Shown here piece after piece: positions 16,807 to 22,797 of a stretch of 42,088 bases of DNA. Origin of the DNA: JAPLJQ01 sp037143735. GTDB lineage: Bacteria; Desulfobacterota; Syntrophia; Syntrophales; UBA2185. The DNA is taken from the NCBI GenBank assembly GCA_037143735.1, contig JBAWYD010000005.1:1-42088 (forward strand), written 5' to 3'. Below the pieces are notes generated by a model that was not told the DNA's origin, did not search any database, and saw nothing but the letters and a program-made list of their open reading frames with translations. Position 1 is the stretch's first letter. Every line of letters begins with the position of its first letter. A program made the translations under genes and the position numbers.

Positions 16807-17248
16807 GATTGCCGAGGCGAAGCGGTTGTCCGGCGCGGACGGCTGCGTCGAGTGCGGCCGATGTGTTGCCGCCTGCCCCATGGCGGAGATGTATGCGAAC
16901 TTCTCCATCGAGATGTCGCCCCGGGGCATCATCAAAAAGACACTGATCGGCGACTCCGTCGTTGATGATCAAAACATCTGGTATTGCACGGAATGTAACG
17001 CCGGCACCGATACGTGTCCCCAGGGGGTCAGTTGCCGGGATCTGATCAGAAAGCTCCGGGAGGCGGCCGTCAGTGAGAACCTTCCGGAAAACGCGAAGCC
17101 CTGTAAATGCTGCGGAAAGACGTTTGTGGCCATCCCCGTAGAGAACTTTGTGTATGGCCGGTTAAAGGATGAACCCCCGAATGTCTTCGGGATGCTCGAT
17201 ATCTGCCCGCCATGCAGGCGGGAGATCTATCTTCAGAGAAACGCGTAA
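16787..17248 (+). CDS. HdrC-like ferredoxin with C-terminal cysteine-rich tail
   Basis: A 153-residue protein. Residues 20-30 are CVECGRCVAACP-type, and 67-83 give CTECNAGTDTCPQGVSC, the two-cluster pattern of HdrC. The tail has CKCCGK (106-110) and CPPC (140-143), which could bind zinc or another cluster and is not part of ordinary HdrC. HdrC normally feeds HdrB, but no HdrB is encoded here, so its partner may be the NapH-like membrane protein that follows. It overlaps fdhA by 20 nt and has AAGGAA before its ATG. Confidence 0.82.
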   Translation: MKTREDKIAEAKRLSGADGCVECGRCVAACPMAEMYANFSIEMSPRGIIKKTLIGDSVVDDQNIWYCTECNAGTDTCPQGVSCRDLIRKLREAAVSENLPENAKPCKCCGKTFVAIPVENFVYGRLKDEPPNVFGMLDICPPCRREIYLQRNA

Positions 17249-17266
17249 GTGAGAGAACAGGAAACC

Positions 17267-18592
17267 ATGCAGGAACCGGCAACAGAACAGGATTTTTCTC
17301 TTAAGCTCGACGATCTGAGACCCCGGGCGCCGGAGAAGAAGACCTTTTTCGGCTATTTTATGCCGCCGCGCCATTCCTTCATCCTCTTTGATCCGGAAAA
17401 GTGCACGGGATGCGGCGCCTGTGAGATGATCTGTTCCACGAGGAATACGGAAAAGGTGGCCCCCGCATCGGCCAGCGTGAAAGTTGTCACAGACGAGAAG
17501 CAGGGGAAGACCTTCGCCATCCTCTGCCAGCACTGCCGTAAACCCCTCTGTCTCGAAGCCTGCCCCACGAGGGCCATTGAAAAGGGCGAGGACGGCATCG
17601 TCCGTATCGACAGGCTTTTCTGCACGGACTGCGGCCTGTGCACCATGGCCTGTCCGGCGGCGGCGCCTCTCAAGGATCCGGGAACCCAGGCGATACACAA
17701 GTGCGACCTCTGTGAGGGAGACCCCCTGTGCGTCAAATACTGCCCGGAAAATGCCCTGACCTTCACCAGGGGAAAGGCCTTCCGCTGGATCAAAGGTCTG
17801 CGCTGGACTGTGCAACTGATTTCCTTCCTGTTGCTGGTCATGGTATTTGTCGGCACGTTCTGTTATTTCAAGGCGGGCGACGTGACCCTCGCCTGCCCCA
17901 CGGGAACCCTGCAAAACATCGCTGCAACGGGGACGATCCTGTTGATCGGGGGGATCACATCCGCCCTTGCCCTCCTCATTCTGACCATCCTGGCCGGACG
18001 GCTGTTTTGCGGATGGATATGCCCTTTTGGTTTCGTCCTCGATCTGGTGGACAAGATCACTCCGAAGAAACTGGGCTGGCCTTCCTTCCTCAAGAGCCGG
18101 ATGACGAAATACGGCGTATTGGCCGGCGCTGTCGGGGGAAGCTACGCCCTGGGATTTCAGGCGTTCTGCACCATCTGTCCCATCGGGACGCTCTGCCGTT
18201 CCTACGGCGTCCAGTCCTTCTTCAAAAGCGCAGAGCTTGCCATTGTGCCTGCCCTGGCGAGCCTTGAGATTGCCCAGAGGCGGTCGTGGTGCCGGTATTT
18301 CTGCCCTGTCGGCGCCCTGCTCGGTCTTACCGCCGCCCTGCACCTCATCAAAATCGTCATCGGGGCGAAGAAATGCAAGAAATTCTCCTGCATTCAGTGT
18401 GCGGAGGTCTGTCCCGTTGGGATCATCGAGGGGGATGAGCTGCGGGAGGGAATATCGCCGAAAATCCCTATGACGGAGTGTATCATGTGCATGAGATGCA
18501 TTGACCGCTGCCCCTACGGCGCGGCAAAGATCCGCTTCCGATGGCAGAAAACGACGCCGGGAGAAGACAAGACAGGTTCTATCTCAAGCTGA
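17267..18592 (+). CDS. NapH-like membrane polyferredoxin with N-terminal HycB-type ferredoxin domain
   Basis: A 441-residue fusion. Residues 46-160 form a four-cluster ferredoxin (CTGCGACEMIC, CQHCRKPLCLEACP, CTDCGLCTMACP, CDLCEGDPLCVKYCP). Residues about 175-362 hold four membrane spans with the NapH/CcoG-type motifs CGWICPFG (248-255), CTICPIG (301-307) and CRYFCPVG (342-349). The end has CIQCAEVCPVG and CIMCMRCIDRCPYG. NapH-type proteins exchange electrons with the quinone pool. It is thus the likely membrane anchor of the formate/Hdr module. The start is taken at ATG 17267 behind AGGAA; GTG 17249 directly after the previous stop is possible. Confidence 0.85.
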   Translation: MQEPATEQDFSLKLDDLRPRAPEKKTFFGYFMPPRHSFILFDPEKCTGCGACEMICSTRNTEKVAPASASVKVVTDEKQGKTFAILCQHCRKPLCLEACPTRAIEKGEDGIVRIDRLFCTDCGLCTMACPAAAPLKDPGTQAIHKCDLCEGDPLCVKYCPENALTFTRGKAFRWIKGLRWTVQLISFLLLVMVFVGTFCYFKAGDVTLACPTGTLQNIAATGTILLIGGITSALALLILTILAGRLFCGWICPFGFVLDLVDKITPKKLGWPSFLKSRMTKYGVLAGAVGGSYALGFQAFCTICPIGTLCRSYGVQSFFKSAELAIVPALASLEIAQRRSWCRYFCPVGALLGLTAALHLIKIVIGAKKCKKFSCIQCAEVCPVGIIEGDELREGISPKIPMTECIMCMRCIDRCPYGAAKIRFRWQKTTPGEDKTGSISS

Positions 18593-18920
18593 GTGGGTAA
18601 ATAATATTCCCTCCCCCTTGACGGGGGAGGGTTAGGGTGGGGGTGTTTTCGGAGTGAACAGAATAATAACATTGGGGAAAGCCCTCAGAAAAAGACCTAC
18701 AGATGCAGAGCAACTGCTCTGGAGGCACTTAAGAATGAAACAGATGGAAGGTTTGAAATTCAGGAGACAACAGCCCATAGACAATTACATAGTTGATTTT
18801 GTTTGCTTTGAAAACCGTATCATTATTGAAGTAGATGGCGGACAACATGCGGCCGAAAGCAATAAGGATAGGGGAAGAAAAGCAGGGTATCCCGTCAAGG
18901 GAGGGGATACGTTACCCACT
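18592..18920. mobile_element. Inverted-repeat-bounded element carrying a DUF559 remnant
   Basis: The left arm (18592-18624) reads AGTGGGTAA, a short variable stretch, then CCCTCCCCCTTGACGGG. The reverse complement of 18891-18920 reads AGTGGGTAA, a shorter variable stretch, then CCCTCCCTTGACGGG. The two arms are imperfect inverted repeats about 30 nt long around the DUF559 frame. The left arm begins on the last base of the upstream stop codon. A GGTTAGGGTGGGGGTG sequence follows the left arm. No transposase is present. Looks like a small non-autonomous element, but target duplications were not identified. Confidence 0.5.
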
Positions 18921-18923
18921 TGA
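18654..18923 (+). pseudogene. DUF559 endonuclease-like protein, C-terminally truncated
   Basis: An 89-codon frame from GTG 18654. Its first 67 residues match the DUF559 family, whose fold is that of Vsr/PD-(D/E)xK nucleases: ALRKRPTDAEQLLWRHLR, KFRRQQPIDNYIVDFVCFE and IIEVDGGQHA. Normal members run on some 40 residues to an R-V-L-R-F-W-N-type end. Here the sequence turns into GRKAGYPVKGGDTLPT, encoded by the right inverted repeat, and stops. The catalytic D and E-x-D region is intact but the fold is not, so it is probably inactive. Function of the family is not established. Confidence 0.72.
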
Positions 18924-18944
18924 TGTGAGAAAGAGCCGGAAGAC

Positions 18945-20240
18945 ATGATTTTTTTACAGCAGTTTTACAACATGAAAATCGGGGTGGTGGATCTGACCGC
19001 CGCGTCTGCCGCCGTTGTCCCCCTGGAGGCCGATCGGATCTCGACGCACATAGGCGGAGCGTCCATGAACCGGTCTCTCCTTCAGGAATACGGCGATGCA
19101 CTGGTATTCGGCACGGGACTATTGACAGGCAGCTTTGCCCCTGCGTCGTCTCTCATGGTTGCAACGTTTCAATCCCCCCTGTTTGAACGGATCTGCTGCC
19201 ACGTCCCCTTCATGCTGAGGACGGGCCCGGAGATGAAATTTTCCGGGATCGATTTCCTGGTCATCAGAGGGGTCGCACCGGAGCTTTCCCTCCTGTATGT
19301 GAATAATGGAAGCATCAGGGTTATCCCCGCAGGTCACCTCCGGAATCTTGCTGTTTCCGATGTGGTCGCCGCATTGAAGAGGGAATCTCTGCCTGCCGCA
19401 TCCGCAATTGTGACAGGCCCCGCCGCGGATCGGGAAATCCCGCACGCCGCCGCTTCCGTCGGTGTGACAGGCAGCCTCGACAAGGCAGGCCTTGCCTTCC
19501 GGATGGCTGCGAAAAATCTCAAGGGGATCGTGTTTGCCGCAACAGGCGGGCTCCCCTTCAGGAAGGATCACCCGGATACGGGAAAGGCGCTCATCCAAAG
19601 GATTTCCTCCGGGCAACATGGCAAGTCGGGAGGATTCGCTTCCGTGGTCAAAAGCCTGGATGGAGGGAAAGAAGCAATGAGTCCCATCAGGGGACTCAAA
19701 ACAAAGCATATGGCCTGTTATCATTGTCCATCGCCGTGCCAGTCATACGTGACATTCTCCCGGCAGGAACCGTCGCTTTTACTACTGGATCATGTGGGCT
19801 GGATCGCATTGTTCCGGAAAGTGGGGAAGCACATCTTCCCGGTTCTTCAGAGCTGCCTTCAGGGTGGTCTCGATCCCGCGGGGGTTGCGCGGACATTGCC
19901 CGAGGGAGGAAGTATCACGGAATGGCTTCTTCATCTGGAGAAAATGCTGCCGGAAGCCGGGAAAGATCATCCCTCGACAAAATGTCCTGATCCGCCGGAG
20001 GTTCCTGTGAAACATCATGCCCTTTTCGGCGGAGGGATCGCCCCCCTTCCGCCCGGTGATGCATGGGAAAAAAGGGTCGGTATCGCCATGATCCTGGGAG
20101 TCTGTCCGATATTTCTTCTCCGGTTCCCGCAGATTACGGATGCGGATCTCCTCGGATTCATATCCCGGGAGGATGTCCCTTTAACAAATCTTCATGAAAA
20201 CCTCATGTCATCGATCAACGACATCATCGCTGACGGATAA
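18945..20240 (+). CDS. Condensed AOR-like protein lacking active-site signatures
   Basis: A 431-residue protein with remote but clear AOR character. KIGVVDLTAA and IGGASMNRSLLQEYGDALVFGTGLLTGSFAPAS parallel the AOR N-terminal domain. C258-x2-C261-x3-C265 and C387 (ILGVCPIF) match the four cluster ligands, and the last 40 residues follow the AOR end. However, only about 122 residues separate the third and fourth cysteines (180 in the 607-aa AOR), the GPEYE segment is replaced by RQEPSLLLLDH, and the first pterin signature is absent. It may bind a cluster but probably not an active tungsten site; a structural or scaffolding role is one guess. The start may be 18945 or 18972; neither has a good ribosome site, and the inverted-repeat element just upstream may have altered its 5' end. 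Confidence 0.65.
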   Translation: MIFLQQFYNMKIGVVDLTAASAAVVPLEADRISTHIGGASMNRSLLQEYGDALVFGTGLLTGSFAPASSLMVATFQSPLFERICCHVPFMLRTGPEMKFSGIDFLVIRGVAPELSLLYVNNGSIRVIPAGHLRNLAVSDVVAALKRESLPAASAIVTGPAADREIPHAAASVGVTGSLDKAGLAFRMAAKNLKGIVFAATGGLPFRKDHPDTGKALIQRISSGQHGKSGGFASVVKSLDGGKEAMSPIRGLKTKHMACYHCPSPCQSYVTFSRQEPSLLLLDHVGWIALFRKVGKHIFPVLQSCLQGGLDPAGVARTLPEGGSITEWLLHLEKMLPEAGKDHPSTKCPDPPEVPVKHHALFGGGIAPLPPGDAWEKRVGIAMILGVCPIFLLRFPQITDADLLGFISREDVPLTNLHENLMSSINDIIADG

Positions 20241-20386
20241 CCTTCAGCCCCCTGTCATTTTCATCTTAACAGTACATCAAAATATTTGAAGTCATTTAAG
20301 AAAATGTGTATATTCCCGAAAAGCAATCCCATGAGCAAAAATGCAGGGGATTTATGCTCAGGAGCTCACATGAATGGAGAGAAATC

Positions 20387-21250
20387 ATGCTCTATAGTAA
20401 ACCCGTAACGGAGATCATCAGGCAGCGCTTTTCCTGCCGGAAATATTTAGAAAAACCCATCGCAGAAGATCAGCGGCAACATCTCGCCGATTTTATATCT
20501 TCAGCCGGGAGAGGCCCGCTTGGCACACCGGTTCGTTTTGAACTTGTCGCTGCGACGGAACAGGATAGAAGCTCTCTGAAAGGACTGGGGACGTATGGAT
20601 TTATCAGGGGTGCAGCAGGCTTTATTGTGGGCGCCGTGGGACATGCCGAAAAGAACCTCGAAGACTATGGCTATGTGATGGAGAAGATCATCCTGTGTGC
20701 GACGGACATCGGCCTGGGAACCTGCTGGCTGGGAGGAACTTTCACCAAAAGCGGCTTTGCAAAAAAGATCTCGGCGGCGGAAGGAGAACTGGTACCGGCG
20801 GTGACGTCCATCGGATATGTCGCGCAAAGGGGCGGATTAGATGGCAGGATGCGTCAGTTCGTTGGTGCAGACAATCGTATGCCCTGGGAGAACCTGTTTT
20901 TCAAGGAGAAATTTGGAATTCCTCTATCATCCGATGAGGCCGGAGCCTATAGCGTCCCGCTTGAAATGGTGCGCATAGGACCATCCGCTTCAAACAAGCA
21001 GCCCTGGCGAATTGTCAAAGAGGGGAATGCCTGGCACTTTTACATAAAGAGAACAAAGGGATACGGCAACAGCTTCACTTTCAGACTCCTCGGATTGGCG
21101 GATCTGCAACGTGTGGATATGGGTATTGCCATGAGTCACTTCGAGCTCACAGCCAACGAGCTTGGCCTGAAAGGCACATGGGCCATCCAGGAACCGGATA
21201 TCGCAAAACCGGACAGCCTGACCGAATACACCATAAGCTGGGTGGGTTGA
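20387..21250 (+). CDS. Nitroreductase family FMN protein
   Basis: A 287-residue protein. The N-terminus VTEIIRQRFSCRKYLEKPI is the classic nitroreductase start (R-R/C-S-x-R-x-Y/F), and GLGTCWLGGTF with VTSIGYVAQRGG matches the FMN-binding core. The second half (RIGPSASNKQPWRIV, WHFYI, MGIAMSHFELTANELGLKGTW) repeats nitroreductase features, so the enzyme resembles the long two-part type seen in anaerobes. The start at 20387 follows GGAGAG by five bases. The upstream frame to 20306 is unsupported. Substrate unknown. About 145 nt separate it from the AOR-like gene, so it may be a separate unit. Confidence 0.83.
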   Translation: MLYSKPVTEIIRQRFSCRKYLEKPIAEDQRQHLADFISSAGRGPLGTPVRFELVAATEQDRSSLKGLGTYGFIRGAAGFIVGAVGHAEKNLEDYGYVMEKIILCATDIGLGTCWLGGTFTKSGFAKKISAAEGELVPAVTSIGYVAQRGGLDGRMRQFVGADNRMPWENLFFKEKFGIPLSSDEAGAYSVPLEMVRIGPSASNKQPWRIVKEGNAWHFYIKRTKGYGNSFTFRLLGLADLQRVDMGIAMSHFELTANELGLKGTWAIQEPDIAKPDSLTEYTISWVG

Positions 21251-21357
21251 AAGTGCTACATCTCCTTCACACCCTCTTGTAAACGGGGCGGAGGGCTTTC
21301 CTCATGTAACTTTTTTTGAAGCAGTTTAAAAAATACCTTGCATTATGCACCCACAAA

Positions 21358-21373
21358 GGGTACAATTGTACCC
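21358..21373. promoter_or_regulatory. Perfect 16-bp palindrome, probable autoregulatory operator
   Basis: GGGTACAATTGTACCC is its own reverse complement. It ends 3 nt before the start codon of the HTH-nucleotidyltransferase gene, so binding there would block transcription or translation initiation. A weak promoter (TTGAAG near 21316, CATTAT near 21341) lies just upstream. Confidence 0.7.
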
Positions 21374-21376
21374 ATC

Positions 21377-21988
21377 ATGAGTACAGCACTGAAAATTGAT
21401 CAACTTGGTACAACTCTTTTCGGCAAGACTCGCCGTGCGATTCTTTCCTTGCTTTTCAGTCATGTCGATGAAAGTCTTTATCTCCGTCAACTGACCCGGT
21501 CAGCAGGTGTTGGCATGGGCGCCGTGCAGAGAGAACTTAAAGCGCTTGTTAATGCAGGAATTATAAGTCGCAATGTTCGGGGCCACCAAGTCTATTATCA
21601 AGCCAATTCTCAGAGCCCTGTCTTCAAGGAACTCAAGAGCCTTGTGATGAAAACGGCTGGCGTGGGCGATGTATTGCGGACCGCGCTGTCCCCGCTTGCT
21701 GTCCGCATTGATACGGCGTTTATTTATGGTTCTATCGCCCGCGGTGAAGAAAGAAAAAGCAGTGACATAGACATTTTGATCGTGGGCAATGTGACTTTTG
21801 CAGAAGTCACTGCAGCATTGAGCAGTGCCCAGGAAACCATTGGTCGTGAAATCAATCCTACCGTCTATCCCCCTACCGAGTTTCTGTCTAAGGTCCGCAC
21901 AGGACATCATTTTCTTACTACTGTTCTTGGTGGCGAGAAGCTTTTTTTGATAGGAGACAAAGATGAGCTTGAAAGAATGGTTGAATAA
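21377..21988 (+). CDS. Winged-helix plus nucleotidyltransferase (MNT) protein, putative antitoxin
   Basis: A 203-residue protein. Residues about 10-80 form a winged helix (FGKTRRAILSLLFSH, YLRQLTRSAGVGMGAVQRELKALVNAGII). Residues about 110-200 form a minimal nucleotidyltransferase with GSIARGEERKSSDIDILIVG, giving G-S-x10-D-x-D, the catalytic pattern. The frame continues into a HEPN-type gene that overlaps by 26 nt. In HEPN/MNT (type VII) systems the MNT enzyme neutralizes the HEPN RNase by nucleotidylation. The added winged helix suggests that this protein also binds the palindrome at its own start. Confidence 0.82.
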   Translation: MSTALKIDQLGTTLFGKTRRAILSLLFSHVDESLYLRQLTRSAGVGMGAVQRELKALVNAGIISRNVRGHQVYYQANSQSPVFKELKSLVMKTAGVGDVLRTALSPLAVRIDTAFIYGSIARGEERKSSDIDILIVGNVTFAEVTAALSSAQETIGREINPTVYPPTEFLSKVRTGHHFLTTVLGGEKLFLIGDKDELERMVE

Positions 21989-22418
21989 CGGTTGGCTGGC
22001 AGATCATAAAACAAGTCCACAAGAGATTACTAATTTTTTTAAAGCGGTGGACCGGGATCTTGCAGATGCCAAGGCAACGGGATTGTCTCCTGACTGGAAA
22101 TTAAATATCGCGTATAGCGCTGCCCTTCATTTAGCTAATGCGGCTTTGGCTGCAGAGGGCTACAGAGCTGCGCGTGATTCACATCATTATAGAGTTATTC
22201 AATCGCTCACTTTCACAATTCGTGCGGAGCCCGCGTTTGTTGCGCAATTGGATCGTTTCAGGAAAAAAAGGAATATTGGTACCTATGAGATTGCCGGTGC
22301 TGCATCCGAAATGGAAGCAGAGGAAATGATTATGCTTGCAGGAGATCTTCGCAAGCAAGTTGAAAAATGGCTCAGAGAGAATCATCCGGGATACAGTCCT
22401 TTAAATTACGAAAATTGA
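21963..22418 (+). CDS. HEPN-domain protein, putative toxin of MNT pair
   Basis: A 151-residue mostly helical protein. LNIAYSAALHLANAALAAEGYRAARDSHHYRVIQSL is the typical first half of HEPN proteins, and FRKKRNIGTYEI aligns with the conserved R-N/Y end of HEPN domains. The histidine of the R-x4-6-H RNase motif is not seen at that place, but the tyrosine is retained. It could therefore be a weak, modified or non-toxic HEPN, or cut RNA through other residues. ATAGGAGAC precedes the ATG. Translational overlap with the MNT gene supports a two-gene unit. Confidence 0.75.
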   Translation: MSLKEWLNNGWLADHKTSPQEITNFFKAVDRDLADAKATGLSPDWKLNIAYSAALHLANAALAAEGYRAARDSHHYRVIQSLTFTIRAEPAFVAQLDRFRKKRNIGTYEIAGAASEMEAEEMIMLAGDLRKQVEKWLRENHPGYSPLNYEN

Positions 22419-22536
22419 CTTGACTGATTCCACATTCAGGTATATTTTTGCTGCAATTTCAAGCGGATATTGAGGATGATATTGTAACACCCTTTTAACT
22501 TATCAACGCAGAGGGACACATGGAATTATGTCGCGC

Positions 22537-22572
22537 AACCCTGTTTCTTATTTAAGAAAACAGGGTTTTTTT
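22537..22572 (+). terminator. Rho-independent terminator
   Basis: AACCCTGTTTCTTA (22537-22550) pairs, with one bulge, with TAAGAAAACAGGGTT (22553-22567), followed by a run of T. It probably ends the HEPN/MNT transcript although it lies 120 nt after the stop. Confidence 0.8.
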
Positions 22573-22640
22573 GAATCTAAGCATGGCTATTTTATTGATA
22601 TTAGTAGTTATTCTTCTGACAAGTAAACATGTCAAAGCTT

Positions 22641-22705
22641 GTCATGCCGGGCTTGATCCGGCATCCAGTCTTTTCAGTAGATTCCGGCTTTCGCCGGAAT
22701 GATGG
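22641..22705. repeat. Two-hairpin dispersed repeat (REP/MITE-like)
   Basis: TGCCGG-7nt-CCGGCA (22645-22663) and ATTCCGGC-TTTC-GCCGGAAT (22681-22700) form two tight stems. The consensus GTCATGCCGGGCTTGATCCGG followed by a CCGGAATGATGG end is a familiar bacterial dispersed repeat style. A decayed relative (ATTCCCTC-GCAG-GCGGGAAT) is at 34268-34287. Confidence 0.6.
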
Positions 22706-22797
22706 AATTTTAGATATTTTGTTGCCGGAGTAATAATATAAATGCATTAAGATTCAGGCGCAGCTAATGATATTGCTAGAAGTTCAAGGGGGCTACT

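Larger units (their letters stand above)
22419..22797. other. Non-coding gap with terminator and repeat
   Basis: This 379-nt gap holds no credible gene. It contains a hairpin terminator (22537-22572) and a two-hairpin dispersed-repeat sequence (22641-22705), listed separately. The remainder is AT-rich and leads into the AT-rich island that starts at 22798. Confidence 0.6.

Noticed and set aside
15157..16935. Long minus-strand open frames over fdhA
   Set aside because: They mirror the codon bias of fdhA and carry no domain.
17162..18343. 393-codon minus-strand open frame over the NapH-like gene
   Set aside because: Low-complexity Q/G/R-rich translation typical of antisense to GC-rich coding DNA; the plus strand has clear cysteine motifs.
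9818..18592. Classical HdrABC heterodisulfide reductase operon
   Set aside because: No protein with the CCG-type cysteine domains of HdrB is encoded, so the usual disulfide-reducing site is missing.
22641..22705. CRISPR-like repeat
   Set aside because: Only one copy of two different hairpins; no regular repeat-spacer array anywhere in the window.
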